The notes under the pieces: generated by a model
What the model was told of the DNA's origin: nothing
The model's database searches: none
What the model saw: only the letters and a program-made list of their open reading frames with translations
Assembly (NCBI RefSeq): GCF_038433205.1
Contig: NZ_JBCDNA010000003.1
Location: 248,001 to 312,000 of the forward strand
DNA length: 64,000 nucleotides
Source: Lutimonas vermicola
GTDB lineage: Bacteria; Bacteroidota; Bacteroidia; Flavobacteriales; Flavobacteriaceae
Direction: 5' to 3'
Shown: one piece after another, positions 1 to 8,758 of the stretch
Position numbering within the stretch: position 1 is the first letter of the stretch
How the letters are laid out: every line of letters starts with the position of its first letter
Position numbers and translations under genes: made by a program

Positions 1-268
1 GACCAAATTTATAAGAATTCCATTCACACGTCAGGGTAAGGTGAACGCCGCAATCAAAATTTGGGTATTTGAGCGCGAATTCTGCGATTTCATAAAACCA
101 CGGGCAGGGAACCATTATACTATAAGAGTTGACCAACCCTCTTTTAAGTGCGTCTATTGTGGCTTGGTTTTCGGAATGTGACAAGCCAGCATCATCAGCG
201 TGAATCATCAGAAGTTTTTGGCCATTGTCATAACCCAGTGCCTGGAGTAATTGTTCTGCTTTACTCAT
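1..268 (-). CDS. ChbG/YdjC-family carbohydrate deacetylase (partial, C-terminus off window)
   Basis: The first 89 codons of a minus-strand gene are present; the rest lies beyond the left edge. I read the protein directly: MSKAEQLLQALGYDNGQK, then LLMIHADDAGLS with the paired aspartates that start ChbG/HpnK-type enzymes, and later CGVHLTLT, matching the family's GxHxxLT metal-site motif. The family removes acetyl groups from N-acetylated sugars such as chitobiose. The ATG lies 8 bases inside the end of the preceding SDR gene, so the two are probably translationally coupled. Its place behind a GH3 glycosidase fits a role in processing an N-acetylated glycan (inference). No signal peptide is seen, so it is probably cytoplasmic. 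Confidence 0.8.
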   Translation of the reverse strand, partial: MSKAEQLLQALGYDNGQKLLMIHADDAGLSHSENQATIDALKRGLVNSYSIMVPCPWFYEIAEFALKYPNFDCGVHLTLTCEWNSYKFG

Positions 269-863
269 ACACCCTTATGATTTCTCCATTAGTTCTTCCT
301 TCAACGCTTCGCACATATGCATTGACCACTTTTATCATTGGAACAGGATTGTGTCCGGGGAAAAAATCTTTGTATTTATTATAAGCATCTTCAACAACAC
401 CCAATGAAACTGCATTCACCCTCAATTCATTTTCGATTTCCAGAGAAACAGCTTTTACAAAACTATGAATGGCACCATTGACTAAGGCAGCGCTCGTTGT
501 TTTTATTACCGGGTCATCTGCGAGTATTCCTGTAGACAATGTTATGGATCCTTTTGATTTTAAATAATCCTGGCCAATGCGAACAAGGTTGACTTGTCCC
601 ATTAATTTACTTCTTATGCCAATATAATAATCTTCTTCGCTTAAATCTTTGAAGTCGTCCCATTTGGCTTCTCCTGCTACACATATAATAGAGTCAAGAG
701 AGGGTATAGACCCTAAAAGTTTACGAATGGAGTCAGCATTCGTTATATCAACTGTATAATCTCCAGACTTTCTGCCTGCAACAAGCACGTCGTGTTTTTC
801 GCTGAGGTGGGAAACTACCCGTTTCCCTATGATACCGTTACCTCCTATGACCAGAATTTTCAT
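261..863 (-). CDS. Atypical short-chain dehydrogenase (SDR_c11-like)
   Basis: A 200-residue single-domain Rossmann protein. The N-terminal GGNGIIG is the dinucleotide-binding glycine motif. The usual YxxxK catalytic pair is not visible; the equivalent stretch reads TSAALVNGAIHSFVKA, as in the atypical SDR subgroup that has lost the catalytic tyrosine. Its reaction therefore cannot be predicted, and it may bind NAD(P) without classical SDR chemistry. It sits three bases after the ADP-ribosylglycohydrolase-like gene and overlaps the deacetylase gene by 8 bases, inside a four-gene operon that starts with the GH3 glycosidase. Confidence 0.8.
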   Translation of the reverse strand: MKILVIGGNGIIGKRVVSHLSEKHDVLVAGRKSGDYTVDITNADSIRKLLGSIPSLDSIICVAGEAKWDDFKDLSEEDYYIGIRSKLMGQVNLVRIGQDYLKSKGSITLSTGILADDPVIKTTSAALVNGAIHSFVKAVSLEIENELRVNAVSLGVVEDAYNKYKDFFPGHNPVPMIKVVNAYVRSVEGRTNGEIIRVYE

Positions 864-866
864 ATG

Positions 867-2339
867 TTATGGTGATGATTTTAAATTCGTTTTAGATGAT
901 TCCACAGTCAAATCGTTTTCAGGGATTGGAATATACCATATATTTTTTTGAAGATCAACGCCGCCGTTCATTAATTCCTGGACAACACGATCAACGATAT
1001 ACACTCCTTTTTCGGCCATGCTATCGAAGTTATCAATACCATTATTTGGAAAATTTTGTCTCGTTCTGTGAATATTGAATCGATCAGAGAACTTTTGACC
1101 AAATGCATTTTCAATACCTTCTTTACCAATCATAAATCCAAGCAGGCCTCCCCAGGTGGCTGTCGGATTATCGGAATCCCATCCTGTCAGAGCTCCGATT
1201 TTTATGGTTTCAACAATGTCACCCTCCCCATAAAGCAAACTAATGATACTTGCAGCATAATTGATTCCGGCAGCAAAACAACCATTACAATACAGGTTTT
1301 TTGACGTGATGTTATATCCGTCTTTTTGTTCTACCTGATATCTTTGGTAAACATTGTCCCGAGTATCTTCCCAAGATAGCCCTGCTTCATATTGACTTTT
1401 GACAAAATCAAACATTTTTGCAGGATATGAAGAATCGGGAAGTCTTTTCCTGGCTTCATCAGCCATCCAATGGACCTTTTGTTTTAAAGTCAATTCCTGA
1501 TCTTCATAAGAAGCCAAGGCATACATCTCAACATAAAATTCAGAGATCCTGGCTGCTTCTTCCCGAGCAGTGGTCCTGATTGGCAGGTAAGCCATTTTAA
1601 GGGCAATATCAGGGCGTGTTGGAGCAAAGAAGCCAAATATTTCATTCGTAAGTTGAGCGTCAATCATCATATAATTCTCGTTATGATCAGGATGACTTGT
1701 TTCAGGCGGGAGAAGTCCCTTCAGCATCAAGTCGAGCGCTTTTTGATTTGATACCCATAAAAAGTTTTCTTCCTCTACCCAAATATGTTTTAACCAGCCA
1801 TCACGAATCTGTTCAGGACTTAGTATTGTGGCTCTATTCGTATACAGAAGGTGTTGATACATATACTCTATATCAGTATCGTCATCCGCGCCCCAAATAC
1901 TATCTTCACCCATGACTACAAAATCTATTGTGGGAGACAAATTGCTAGGGACTCCCTCACCCCAAATGCTTGGCTGATCAGGCTTATTCCAATCATGACG
2001 GGTGTAAAAATCACCTGTTTTAATAGGGCCTATATTACCAATCTTGTCCATTTCGGTTACCAAACCGGTCCAGTTGGCTATGCATTGTCCAAGCCAAAAT
2101 CCATATAACCGATTTTTATAAGAGGCTCTTGACAGTATGCGGTCGGTTTCTTTAGGTTCATAAGACGTATAGATAAGCGTTGAATCTTTTATAACGACAG
2201 GGGTTTCAATATCGATTTCAAGGTTCTTTTCTGTCTTGCAGGCATGAATGGCCAAGATGCCAAAAACAACTAAAAATGTGCTTAATTTTTTCATCGGGAT
2301 GCGTATGCCATCAAGAATCTGATACATAGTGAATCGCAT
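867..2339 (-). CDS. ADP-ribosylglycohydrolase-fold lipoprotein
   Basis: The 490-residue protein belongs to the ADP-ribosylglycohydrolase/DraG fold. Visible marks are YGFWLGQCIANWTG near the start of the domain, the acidic cluster GADDDTDIEYM, and a late GWDSDNPTATWGG corresponding to the family's second metal-binding Asp motif. A lipoprotein signal is present: from the internal Met at base 2294 it reads MKKLSTFLVVFGILAIHAC, so this may be the true start; the ATG at 2339 overlaps the glycosidase stop by one base. Export as a lipoprotein and the neighbours suggest a glycoside substrate rather than protein-linked ADP-ribose (inference). Confidence 0.8.
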   Translation of the reverse strand: MRFTMYQILDGIRIPMKKLSTFLVVFGILAIHACKTEKNLEIDIETPVVIKDSTLIYTSYEPKETDRILSRASYKNRLYGFWLGQCIANWTGLVTEMDKIGNIGPIKTGDFYTRHDWNKPDQPSIWGEGVPSNLSPTIDFVVMGEDSIWGADDDTDIEYMYQHLLYTNRATILSPEQIRDGWLKHIWVEEENFLWVSNQKALDLMLKGLLPPETSHPDHNENYMMIDAQLTNEIFGFFAPTRPDIALKMAYLPIRTTAREEAARISEFYVEMYALASYEDQELTLKQKVHWMADEARKRLPDSSYPAKMFDFVKSQYEAGLSWEDTRDNVYQRYQVEQKDGYNITSKNLYCNGCFAAGINYAASIISLLYGEGDIVETIKIGALTGWDSDNPTATWGGLLGFMIGKEGIENAFGQKFSDRFNIHRTRQNFPNNGIDNFDSMAEKGVYIVDRVVQELMNGGVDLQKNIWYIPIPENDLTVESSKTNLKSSP

Positions 2340-4543
2340 TAATTTACATCAAGTTTTATGTTTAGGCCAATTTCTGCTCCCAGGTTTCTGCTTCTCTCGG
2401 TCGGAAGGCTGCCCGAGGCAAAAATCTGGAACGAGCCTTTGTATTGAACTTTTTCTCCATTTTCATTGATCAGCGAAAGCATTTCAGGACTGATATCAAA
2501 CGTCATCGTTTTACTTTCTCCTGCTTTCAGGCTGATTCGTTCCACTGCTTTCAGCGAGAATAAAGGGCTTTCGATATCTTTATTATTTGCAGAAATATAG
2601 AGCTGGACGATTTCATCTCCGTCAACTTCAGAACTGTTTTTTACCGTACAATAGAGCGTTGTATTTTCTTTTTTTCTGATTTTTTCTTTTGACAGTTTCA
2701 GGCCTGAATACATAAACTTCGCATAGCTTAATCCATATCCAAAAGGATACATAGGCTCCTGAGTCATATATCTGTAGGTTCTTCCTTTCATAGAATAATC
2801 TTCATAAGCAGGCAACTGATCAAGGCTCTTTGGAAAAGTAATGGGAAGTCTTCCCGAAGGAGAGACATGGCCGAATAAAATATCAGCTGCAGCATTTCCG
2901 CCTTCTTCACCCGGATACCATGCAAAAAGGACAGCATCTGCAATGTCATGAACTTCTGAAAGGTTCATAGGGCAACCACCGGTTATAATGACAATCACGG
3001 GTTTGCCATGATCTCCTTTAATTTTTTTTAAATAATCCATTTGATTCTGTGGAATATTATAATCCAGCCTGTCGCCGGAATAGGGAGAGGAAATTGATTC
3101 TCCTTCTTCTCCTTCAATGTGGCGGGTCAAACCCATGACAACAATGTTGGCATCGGCCTCTGCGGCTTCTCCTGTACTCCAGTCGGCAGGATTAATGTTT
3201 GGCCGGTCAAGCGTAGTGCCAGGGCTGTATTGCACCTGGCTTCCAAGAGCAACCCTTGAACTAATACCCTCGAGAAAGGTTACAATTTGTGAATTAACAC
3301 CAAAATAATTTCCAAGCAAAGCATCTATTGAGGCGGCATTGGGCCCCACAACATAATAACGCTGTAAGTTGTTTTTTAGAGGCAAGACGCCATTATTCTT
3401 GAGTAAGACCATTGACTTTACAGCTGTCTCATATGCAAGGTCTCTATGTTTTTTACTGTCTATTACTTCAGAAGGAATTTTATTATAAGGATTCATTTCC
3501 GGTGGATCAAAAAGGCCTAGTTTAAAACGGGTCTTAAGCAGTTTGGACAACTGATCGTCAATATCCGACTCCTTGATCAGCCCTAGTTCCAGAGCTTCAA
3601 GAAGCGAAGAAAAAGTATTTCCGCAATTCAGGCTCACACCACTTTTTAAAGCCAAAGCAGCGGCTTGAGTGCTGTTTGATGCAACTCCGTGACCGATTTC
3701 GGAATAAAAGTCGGTCAGGGCGCCACAATCGGTAAGGATATGTCCCTGAAAATTCCATTTGTCAATCAACAGTTCAGTGAGAAGGGTATTGCTTCCGCAA
3801 CAAACTTCATCATTTACCCTGTTATAGGCACACATCACCGACTCCACATTTGACGCAACCAACTGTTCAAAAGCGGGTAAATAAGTTTCGTATAGATCTT
3901 TTTGACTCACTTTTGCGTTAAATTCATGCCTCAGCTTTTCGGGGCCACTGTGCACCGCAAAATGTTTGGCACAAGCCGCGGTTTTTAAATAAGTCGGATG
4001 GTCTCCCTGAAGGCCCTTTACAAAAGAAGCGCCCAGTATTCCTGTTAAAAACGGATCTTCACCATAAGTCTCTTGTCCGCGACCCCAGCGAGGATCCCTG
4101 AATATATTCACATTTGGAGTCCAGAAGCTAAGCCCCGTATAACGTCTGTAATTTCCTGCTTTTTGAGACGCATTGAACATGGCTCTGGCTTCATCAGAAA
4201 TAGCAGTCGATACACGATACAACAAATTTTTGTCAAAGGTTGCTGCCATACCAATGGCTTGCGGAAAAATAGTGGCATTACCTGATCTGCCTACCCCATG
4301 CAGCGCTTCGTTCCACCAATCATAGGGGAGAATACCCAATCGTTCTATACCTTTTGAACTATTCACCATTTGAGAGATTTTTTCTTCTAAGGTCATCTGA
4401 TCCAGAAGCAGTGCAATGCGATCTTCAGCAGGTAATTTGGGATCTTTAAAAGATCCTTCCTGAGCATGGGAAAGAAAGAAACTAGTTGTCAATAAAAGTG
4501 TCAGGGCCCAATGAAAAAGGGGTTTAACGGAGAGAAAATTCAT
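2339..4543 (-). CDS. Glycoside hydrolase family 3 beta-glycosidase (beta-xylosidase/beta-glucosidase type)
   Basis: A 734-residue secreted GH3 enzyme. A signal peptide ends near SHAQ (about residue 27). The N-terminal barrel carries DPRWGRGQETYGEDP (about 150-164) and KHFAVHSGPE; the predicted nucleophile is Asp272 in ILTDCGALTDF. The alpha/beta sandwich domain and a C-terminal fibronectin-III-like domain follow. The motif wording most resembles plant-type and Bacteroidota beta-xylosidases, but glucosidase or arabinosidase specificity cannot be excluded. It is the first gene of a minus-strand operon with a consensus promoter at 4563-4595, and its stop overlaps the next start by one base. Confidence 0.9.
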   Translation of the reverse strand: MNFLSVKPLFHWALTLLLTTSFFLSHAQEGSFKDPKLPAEDRIALLLDQMTLEEKISQMVNSSKGIERLGILPYDWWNEALHGVGRSGNATIFPQAIGMAATFDKNLLYRVSTAISDEARAMFNASQKAGNYRRYTGLSFWTPNVNIFRDPRWGRGQETYGEDPFLTGILGASFVKGLQGDHPTYLKTAACAKHFAVHSGPEKLRHEFNAKVSQKDLYETYLPAFEQLVASNVESVMCAYNRVNDEVCCGSNTLLTELLIDKWNFQGHILTDCGALTDFYSEIGHGVASNSTQAAALALKSGVSLNCGNTFSSLLEALELGLIKESDIDDQLSKLLKTRFKLGLFDPPEMNPYNKIPSEVIDSKKHRDLAYETAVKSMVLLKNNGVLPLKNNLQRYYVVGPNAASIDALLGNYFGVNSQIVTFLEGISSRVALGSQVQYSPGTTLDRPNINPADWSTGEAAEADANIVVMGLTRHIEGEEGESISSPYSGDRLDYNIPQNQMDYLKKIKGDHGKPVIVIITGGCPMNLSEVHDIADAVLFAWYPGEEGGNAAADILFGHVSPSGRLPITFPKSLDQLPAYEDYSMKGRTYRYMTQEPMYPFGYGLSYAKFMYSGLKLSKEKIRKKENTTLYCTVKNSSEVDGDEIVQLYISANNKDIESPLFSLKAVERISLKAGESKTMTFDISPEMLSLINENGEKVQYKGSFQIFASGSLPTERSRNLGAEIGLNIKLDVN

Positions 4544-4562
4544 TTAGGTTGATTTAGAAACA

Positions 4563-4595
4563 CAAAGATAAAGAATGTGATTTTAAAAGGACCAA
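4563..4595 (-). promoter_or_regulatory. Flavobacterial promoter of the glycan operon
   Basis: On the minus strand TTG (4593-4595) is followed after 22 bases by TATCTTTG (4563-4570), an exact TAnnTTTG -7 element. Spacing and sequence match the known Bacteroidota sigma-A consensus. It lies about 20 bases before the GH3 glycosidase ATG. Confidence 0.6.
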
Positions 4596-4642
4596 TCAAT
4601 AAGTCACAGGATAAGAAGAAATACCAAAAAGGAGATCAAATT

Positions 4643-4674
4643 AAAAAGAGGATTCAACATTTCAGTACGAATCC
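4643..4674 (-). terminator. Weak intrinsic terminator after the BBE-type oxidoreductase gene
   Basis: On the minus strand GGATTC (4669-4674) pairs with GAATCC (4650-4655) and is followed by a short U-run (4643-4647). The stem is only six pairs with a 13-base loop, so termination may be partial. Confidence 0.4.
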
Positions 4675-4718
4675 CCTTTTCGAGCCAAATAAAAAGCTTT
4701 ATTCTGGCAATACTTTGT

Positions 4719-6086
4719 TTAATTTTTAGGTTTAATATTTTGATTTACCCTAAAGAGGTTTCCCGGATCATATTTAGTTTTAATTTCTACAAGCCGGTCA
4801 TAATTTTGCCTGTAACTGTCGCGAACTCTTTCCTGACCTTCATCCATCATAAAGTTGGTGTAGGCACCACCCGAAGAATATGGATGCAGTGCTTCCTGAT
4901 AGCTCTTGGCCCAGTTAGTGAGCTTTTCGGCATTTCCCGGATCAGGATCTACGCCTACAAAGACACCTGCATATTTTGCATCTCTATATGCCCATGGTGT
5001 ATCTGTTATACTCGGTCTGCTTGCCGCCCCGCTGATTGGATACAGATGCATCTGTGAAAGAGGTGTTGGAATGCTGGAACCGAATTTTTTGTGTTCTGCT
5101 CTTGCTTCTGGTCCGAGTTCAGTAAAGAAGTCAGCTCGCCAGTACCATTGCATTCCAGGAGGTAGCAATCCATCAAATAAGGTTTGAACCGAAGGATATG
5201 GCATTTCCCCAACATGTGCAAATAATGGGTTTTTATCCAATACTGGTTTGAAAAGCTCATCAAATTTTGCAGGATCACCAACATAGCACCATACGATTCC
5301 ACAGAATTTTTTAAGATGAAGGTGTTCTGGAAAAGGCGGGCCCGGAATGATCATAGTGGCAACAAAACCATTTAGGTTTTCATCAGCATTATGTATAAAG
5401 TCATGGTACCATTCCATTATTTCTTCGGTTTGTTCCACGGGCCAAAGTGTAGGGCCACCAATAACCGTTTTAACAGGATGCGCCTGAAATTTAAAAGAAG
5501 TTACAATACCGAAATTTCCACCACCACCACGGATGGCCCAATACAGATCGGGATGCTGTGAGGCGTTAACAGTAACAAATGAACCATCGGCCAAAACCAT
5601 ATCAGCCTCAAGCAAATTATCAATAGTGAGTCCGTATTTTCTTGATAAATGACCCACACCGCCACCTAAAGTCAAGCCTCCGACCCCGGTAGTCGAAATA
5701 ATTCCTGCGGGCACGGCCAGACCAAATGGATGTGTGGCGTGATCAACTTCTCCCCACAGATTTCCACCTCCTACCCTTACGGTACTATCGGCTGTATTTA
5801 CACGAATAAATTTGATTCCGGAAAGATCAATAACCATTCCTCCGTCACATATTCCAAGACCACCACCATTGTGTCCCCCACCTCTTACGGCTACTAAAAG
5901 ATCATTTTCACGTCCATAATTAACGCAAGACATCACATCGGCAGCGTCAACGCATTTTACAATCATTCCTGGGCGCTTATCGATCATCCCGTTATACACT
6001 TTTCTGGATTCATGATAATTTTCATGATCAGGAAGAATTACTTCTCCCCGAATCTGAGCTTTAAATTCTTCAAATTTGGCTTCCAT
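4719..6086 (-). CDS. FAD-binding oxidoreductase, berberine-bridge (BBE) type
   Basis: A 455-residue flavoprotein of the p-cresol methylhydroxylase/BBE superfamily. The PP-loop VRGGGHNGGGLG carries the His that is commonly joined covalently to FAD. GGGVGHLSRKYGLTIDNLLE follows; the second flavin-linking Cys of bicovalent members is absent here. The C-terminus ends in the BBE domain (YDPGNLFRVNQNI). No signal peptide, so it is predicted to be cytoplasmic. Bacterial members oxidise sugars, secondary metabolites or aromatic alcohols; the substrate cannot be told. It is probably a single-gene transcript, with a weak terminator after it and a long gap before it. Confidence 0.85.
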   Translation of the reverse strand: MEAKFEEFKAQIRGEVILPDHENYHESRKVYNGMIDKRPGMIVKCVDAADVMSCVNYGRENDLLVAVRGGGHNGGGLGICDGGMVIDLSGIKFIRVNTADSTVRVGGGNLWGEVDHATHPFGLAVPAGIISTTGVGGLTLGGGVGHLSRKYGLTIDNLLEADMVLADGSFVTVNASQHPDLYWAIRGGGGNFGIVTSFKFQAHPVKTVIGGPTLWPVEQTEEIMEWYHDFIHNADENLNGFVATMIIPGPPFPEHLHLKKFCGIVWCYVGDPAKFDELFKPVLDKNPLFAHVGEMPYPSVQTLFDGLLPPGMQWYWRADFFTELGPEARAEHKKFGSSIPTPLSQMHLYPISGAASRPSITDTPWAYRDAKYAGVFVGVDPDPGNAEKLTNWAKSYQEALHPYSSGGAYTNFMMDEGQERVRDSYRQNYDRLVEIKTKYDPGNLFRVNQNIKPKN

Positions 6087-6502
6087 AAGTTTGATATTTA
6101 TTTTAGTTTAATTAAATTGATTCATCATTGGATCCTTTAAAATTACAGGTAAAGCAAATACTTTAATGTAATATTTAGATCAATTAATAGTACAAATAGT
6201 TCATAGACAATACTGTACAAATTGTAATCATCCCTTTTGAGCTCAGAGGGCAGAATGCCAAACGAGTTTCCAATAATTACATACCCTTCTTTATGAATAT
6301 CGCCTTAACTCGTCAGTGCCAGGTTCTGCATATAGGCAGTTAGACCATCCTTAAACGAAAAAATATTCGGAAGAAACGCTGCGAATGTCCATCTATAATC
6401 GCATGGCAATATGATTCGTTTAAGATTTTTTATTAGTTGTAAGATAAGAATTTATTTTTTCCTCTTCTTAAACACGCGTGATATGACAATCTAAATTGGA
6501 TG
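6087..6502. other. 416-base gap with a possible decayed reading frame
   Basis: No annotated gene lies here. On the minus strand one frame runs from about 6450 to 6160 with only a single internal TAA (6304-6306): the upstream part includes WTFAAFLPNIFSFKDG and TAYMQNLALTS, and the downstream part GDIHKEGYVIIGNSFG. I do not recognise it and there is no good start codon. It may be a gene remnant or chance openness in AT-rich DNA. I see no tRNA, IS end or strong terminator. Confidence 0.25.
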
Positions 6503-6931
6503 CTAGTTTTTTTTGATTTCATCGCGACGCATGGGCATACGATCTATTTGGGCAAATAATTCTTGATGCGTAAGGAGTTTTGATTGTTGCAGTTTTACAT
6601 ATCCATCCAGACCTACCAGTATTACTTCAAAACCGTCAGTTTCTTTTTTGAGTTTCTTAAAATTCAGGACAGCTTTCTGTTCTATCCCATTGTCAATGCC
6701 GGTTATTTGATAATTTGGAGTCAAAGTAATGACAAGAATTTTTCTTTCTTTTAGTCCCTGAAGATCAGTTTTTAAATCTTTTAACTGTAATTGATACATT
6801 TGACTGTCTTGCGAATCAGTCAGGAGAACAACCAGTCTGTTTTTCCATTGATAGTCTGATATCTGTTGCCCCATGATTGTTGAGATGTTTAAGAGTAGTA
6901 TTAATAGTAAAGGGAGTTTAAAATTTGACAT
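6503..6931 (-). CDS. DUF4174-family secreted protein
   Basis: A 142-residue protein with a signal peptide ending near IMGQQ. It matches DUF4174: an early WKNRLVVLLTDS strand, a central VILVGLDGYVKLQ and the conserved tail ELFAQIDRMPMRRDEI. The family has a thioredoxin-like pattern but no CxxC here, so no redox role is claimed. It is the last gene of a minus-strand run beginning with the 3-beta-HSD-like gene; the gap to the reductase gene is 16 bases. Confidence 0.75.
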   Translation of the reverse strand: MSNFKLPLLLILLLNISTIMGQQISDYQWKNRLVVLLTDSQDSQMYQLQLKDLKTDLQGLKERKILVITLTPNYQITGIDNGIEQKAVLNFKKLKKETDGFEVILVGLDGYVKLQQSKLLTHQELFAQIDRMPMRRDEIKKN

Positions 6932-6947
6932 GATTTCAAGTATTTGA

Positions 6948-7697
6948 TTACAATATTCCGGGAATTACAGCTTTTCTGTCGACAGGATAATTCTCGAATT
7001 GGTTTCTGTACCAGCGATGATGTCCTATTGCCCTGGGAATAAGGTTGGCAAAGGTCCACACTAAAAAAGTAAGGGCTGGTAAATTCCAGGCCATAAGTGC
7101 AAATCCAGACCATTGAATCAATTCCCCGAATAGATTTGGGCATGACAGATAATTAAATAAAAAACCAGAGGGAATCTTATAGCCGGTTTCTCCTTGTTTT
7201 CTAAGGTTGATGAGCATATGATCACTTTTTTGATTGATGATAAACCCCGAAACGAAAAGCATCGCACCCAAAATAAAATTCCATTGATAAAAAGAATGGA
7301 TCGTATACGATTCGAAATGTGCGAGAAAATAACCGTTCAGTCCCGCATTGATGCAGTTAAAGAAAATAGCTGAACCCACAATCACCAAAGGCATCATTTT
7401 TCCCTGAGTCCTGATCCTGAAAGGGTATATAAAAGTTCTGTTCAGATAATGAACTAACCATAATAAAGACAGGGTACCGGCATACACACTTTGATCTGAG
7501 GTCATATAAAAATAGAGGATGATTAAAAATGAAGGAGCCTCCATGACGATCCAGCCAAGCCTGTTTGAAATTTGAGGACCCCATCCTTTTTTTACATGTC
7601 TGCCATAGGGGGCCGTGACAAATTGCAATAAAATAAAAGAGGCTATTCCTATAGCAGCCCAGACTATACAAATCATATTCAGTGTTTCTTCATTCAT
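6948..7697 (-). CDS. Steroid 5-alpha-reductase-family membrane protein
   Basis: A 249-residue integral membrane protein with about six hydrophobic segments. The C-terminal third holds the family signature: FLFNYLSCPNLFGELIQWSG, then FANLIPRAIGHHRWYRNQFENYP. The family (3-oxo-5-alpha-steroid 4-dehydrogenase C-terminal domain) includes NADPH-dependent reductases of steroid and polyprenol double bonds. The physiological substrate in this bacterium is unknown. It overlaps the SDR-extended (3-beta-HSD-like) gene by four bases, so the two are almost certainly co-translated and probably act on the same lipid. Confidence 0.75.
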   Translation of the reverse strand: MNEETLNMICIVWAAIGIASFILLQFVTAPYGRHVKKGWGPQISNRLGWIVMEAPSFLIILYFYMTSDQSVYAGTLSLLWLVHYLNRTFIYPFRIRTQGKMMPLVIVGSAIFFNCINAGLNGYFLAHFESYTIHSFYQWNFILGAMLFVSGFIINQKSDHMLINLRKQGETGYKIPSGFLFNYLSCPNLFGELIQWSGFALMAWNLPALTFLVWTFANLIPRAIGHHRWYRNQFENYPVDRKAVIPGIL

Positions 7698-8656
7698 GTT
7701 ATTTTATTTTTAGCAAACCACTTAATAAGATCCTCTATACTATTTTCGATTGCCCGGTTGTTATGCCCAAGTTCTTTGACGGCTTTTGAGGAGTTCATCT
7801 TTTTGGGAGCATACTTTAAAGCATTTAAACTTTCCTTGTTTACAGGCCACTTCAGTTTAAAAAACCTATCATACAATTCGATGAAGGGCAGTAACCCAAT
7901 CAACAGCTTAAGCGGTAAGAGCAAGGGAGTCTTCGTTGAGTGTGCCATTTTTGCGAGCTTCTTTAAATTGATGTACTGACCACCAGTAAGATAAATGGAA
8001 CCCTTTTTTGCCCTTAAAAGGCTATTGATAATGGTTTGTGAAAGATCTCTTACATCGACCATATTATAGCCGCCATCGGTTATAAAGGGTAACTTTCCCA
8101 GGTGAATATCAAGGATGGTACGTCCAAACCTGGAAGGCCCCGGATCTTCGGGCCCAACAATAGCCGTTGGTCTGATAATATAGGCATCTAAGTTATTATT
8201 TTTGACCCTTTGTAAAACTTCTATTTCTCCCTGGGCCTTTGTCCAGGCGTAATAAAAGGATTTGTCTGATCTGTATGGGCGATTTTCATCAAAAACTTCA
8301 TCTTCCAAAGGGTCTTCCACAGCTGTAGAAGAGCTGATGTATGCTAAACGAATGGGCTTGTCGAGACAGGCATTCAATAGGTTTTGGGTCCCTGTTACAT
8401 TCACTTCGTATATAGATTCATGATCGATTTCACCAAGGGAGATGGCACTGGCACAATGGATAATGGCATCGCTTTGGTCAGTCAAACGGGCTAAGATTTC
8501 CAGATTGTTCAGATCACCTTGAATCCAGGTTAAATTTGGATGAGACAAAGGAAAAGATGAATGTCTGATCAAGGCTTTTACCAGAAAATTCTGTTCAAGA
8601 AGGGCCTGGATGAGGTTGATCCCCAAATGCCCGGTTCCCCCTGTTATGGATATCAT
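7694..8656 (-). CDS. NAD(P)-dependent epimerase/3-beta-hydroxysteroid dehydrogenase-like SDR
   Basis: An extended SDR. The chosen start gives MISITGGTGHLG, placing the nucleotide-binding GxxGxxG at the extreme N-terminus as is usual; an in-frame ATG at 8701 would add 15 residues. The catalytic region has SSSTAVEDP followed by YYAWTKAQGE (YxxxK), then RPTAIVGPEDPG. The family includes 3-beta-HSDs, dihydroflavonol reductases and sugar epimerases. A C-terminal hydrophobic segment near LLLPLKLLIGLLPF may tether it to the membrane, as in 3-beta-HSDs. The coupled 5-alpha-reductase homologue favours a lipid ketone/alcohol substrate (inference). Confidence 0.75.
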   Translation of the reverse strand: MISITGGTGHLGINLIQALLEQNFLVKALIRHSSFPLSHPNLTWIQGDLNNLEILARLTDQSDAIIHCASAISLGEIDHESIYEVNVTGTQNLLNACLDKPIRLAYISSSTAVEDPLEDEVFDENRPYRSDKSFYYAWTKAQGEIEVLQRVKNNNLDAYIIRPTAIVGPEDPGPSRFGRTILDIHLGKLPFITDGGYNMVDVRDLSQTIINSLLRAKKGSIYLTGGQYINLKKLAKMAHSTKTPLLLPLKLLIGLLPFIELYDRFFKLKWPVNKESLNALKYAPKKMNSSKAVKELGHNNRAIENSIEDLIKWFAKNKIT

Positions 8657-8758
8657 CTTTATATTTTTCAATGACTGCTCTTTATTTAATTTTGAACCCA
8701 ATCTCGTTTAGGTTGTTATGGCCATGGATCTTTTCTTCTGGGATCGTATTGATGTCTG

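Noticed and set aside
4740..5302. Several open frames opposite or within the BBE-type oxidoreductase gene
   Set aside because: They are shadows of the true gene in other frames and show no family pattern.
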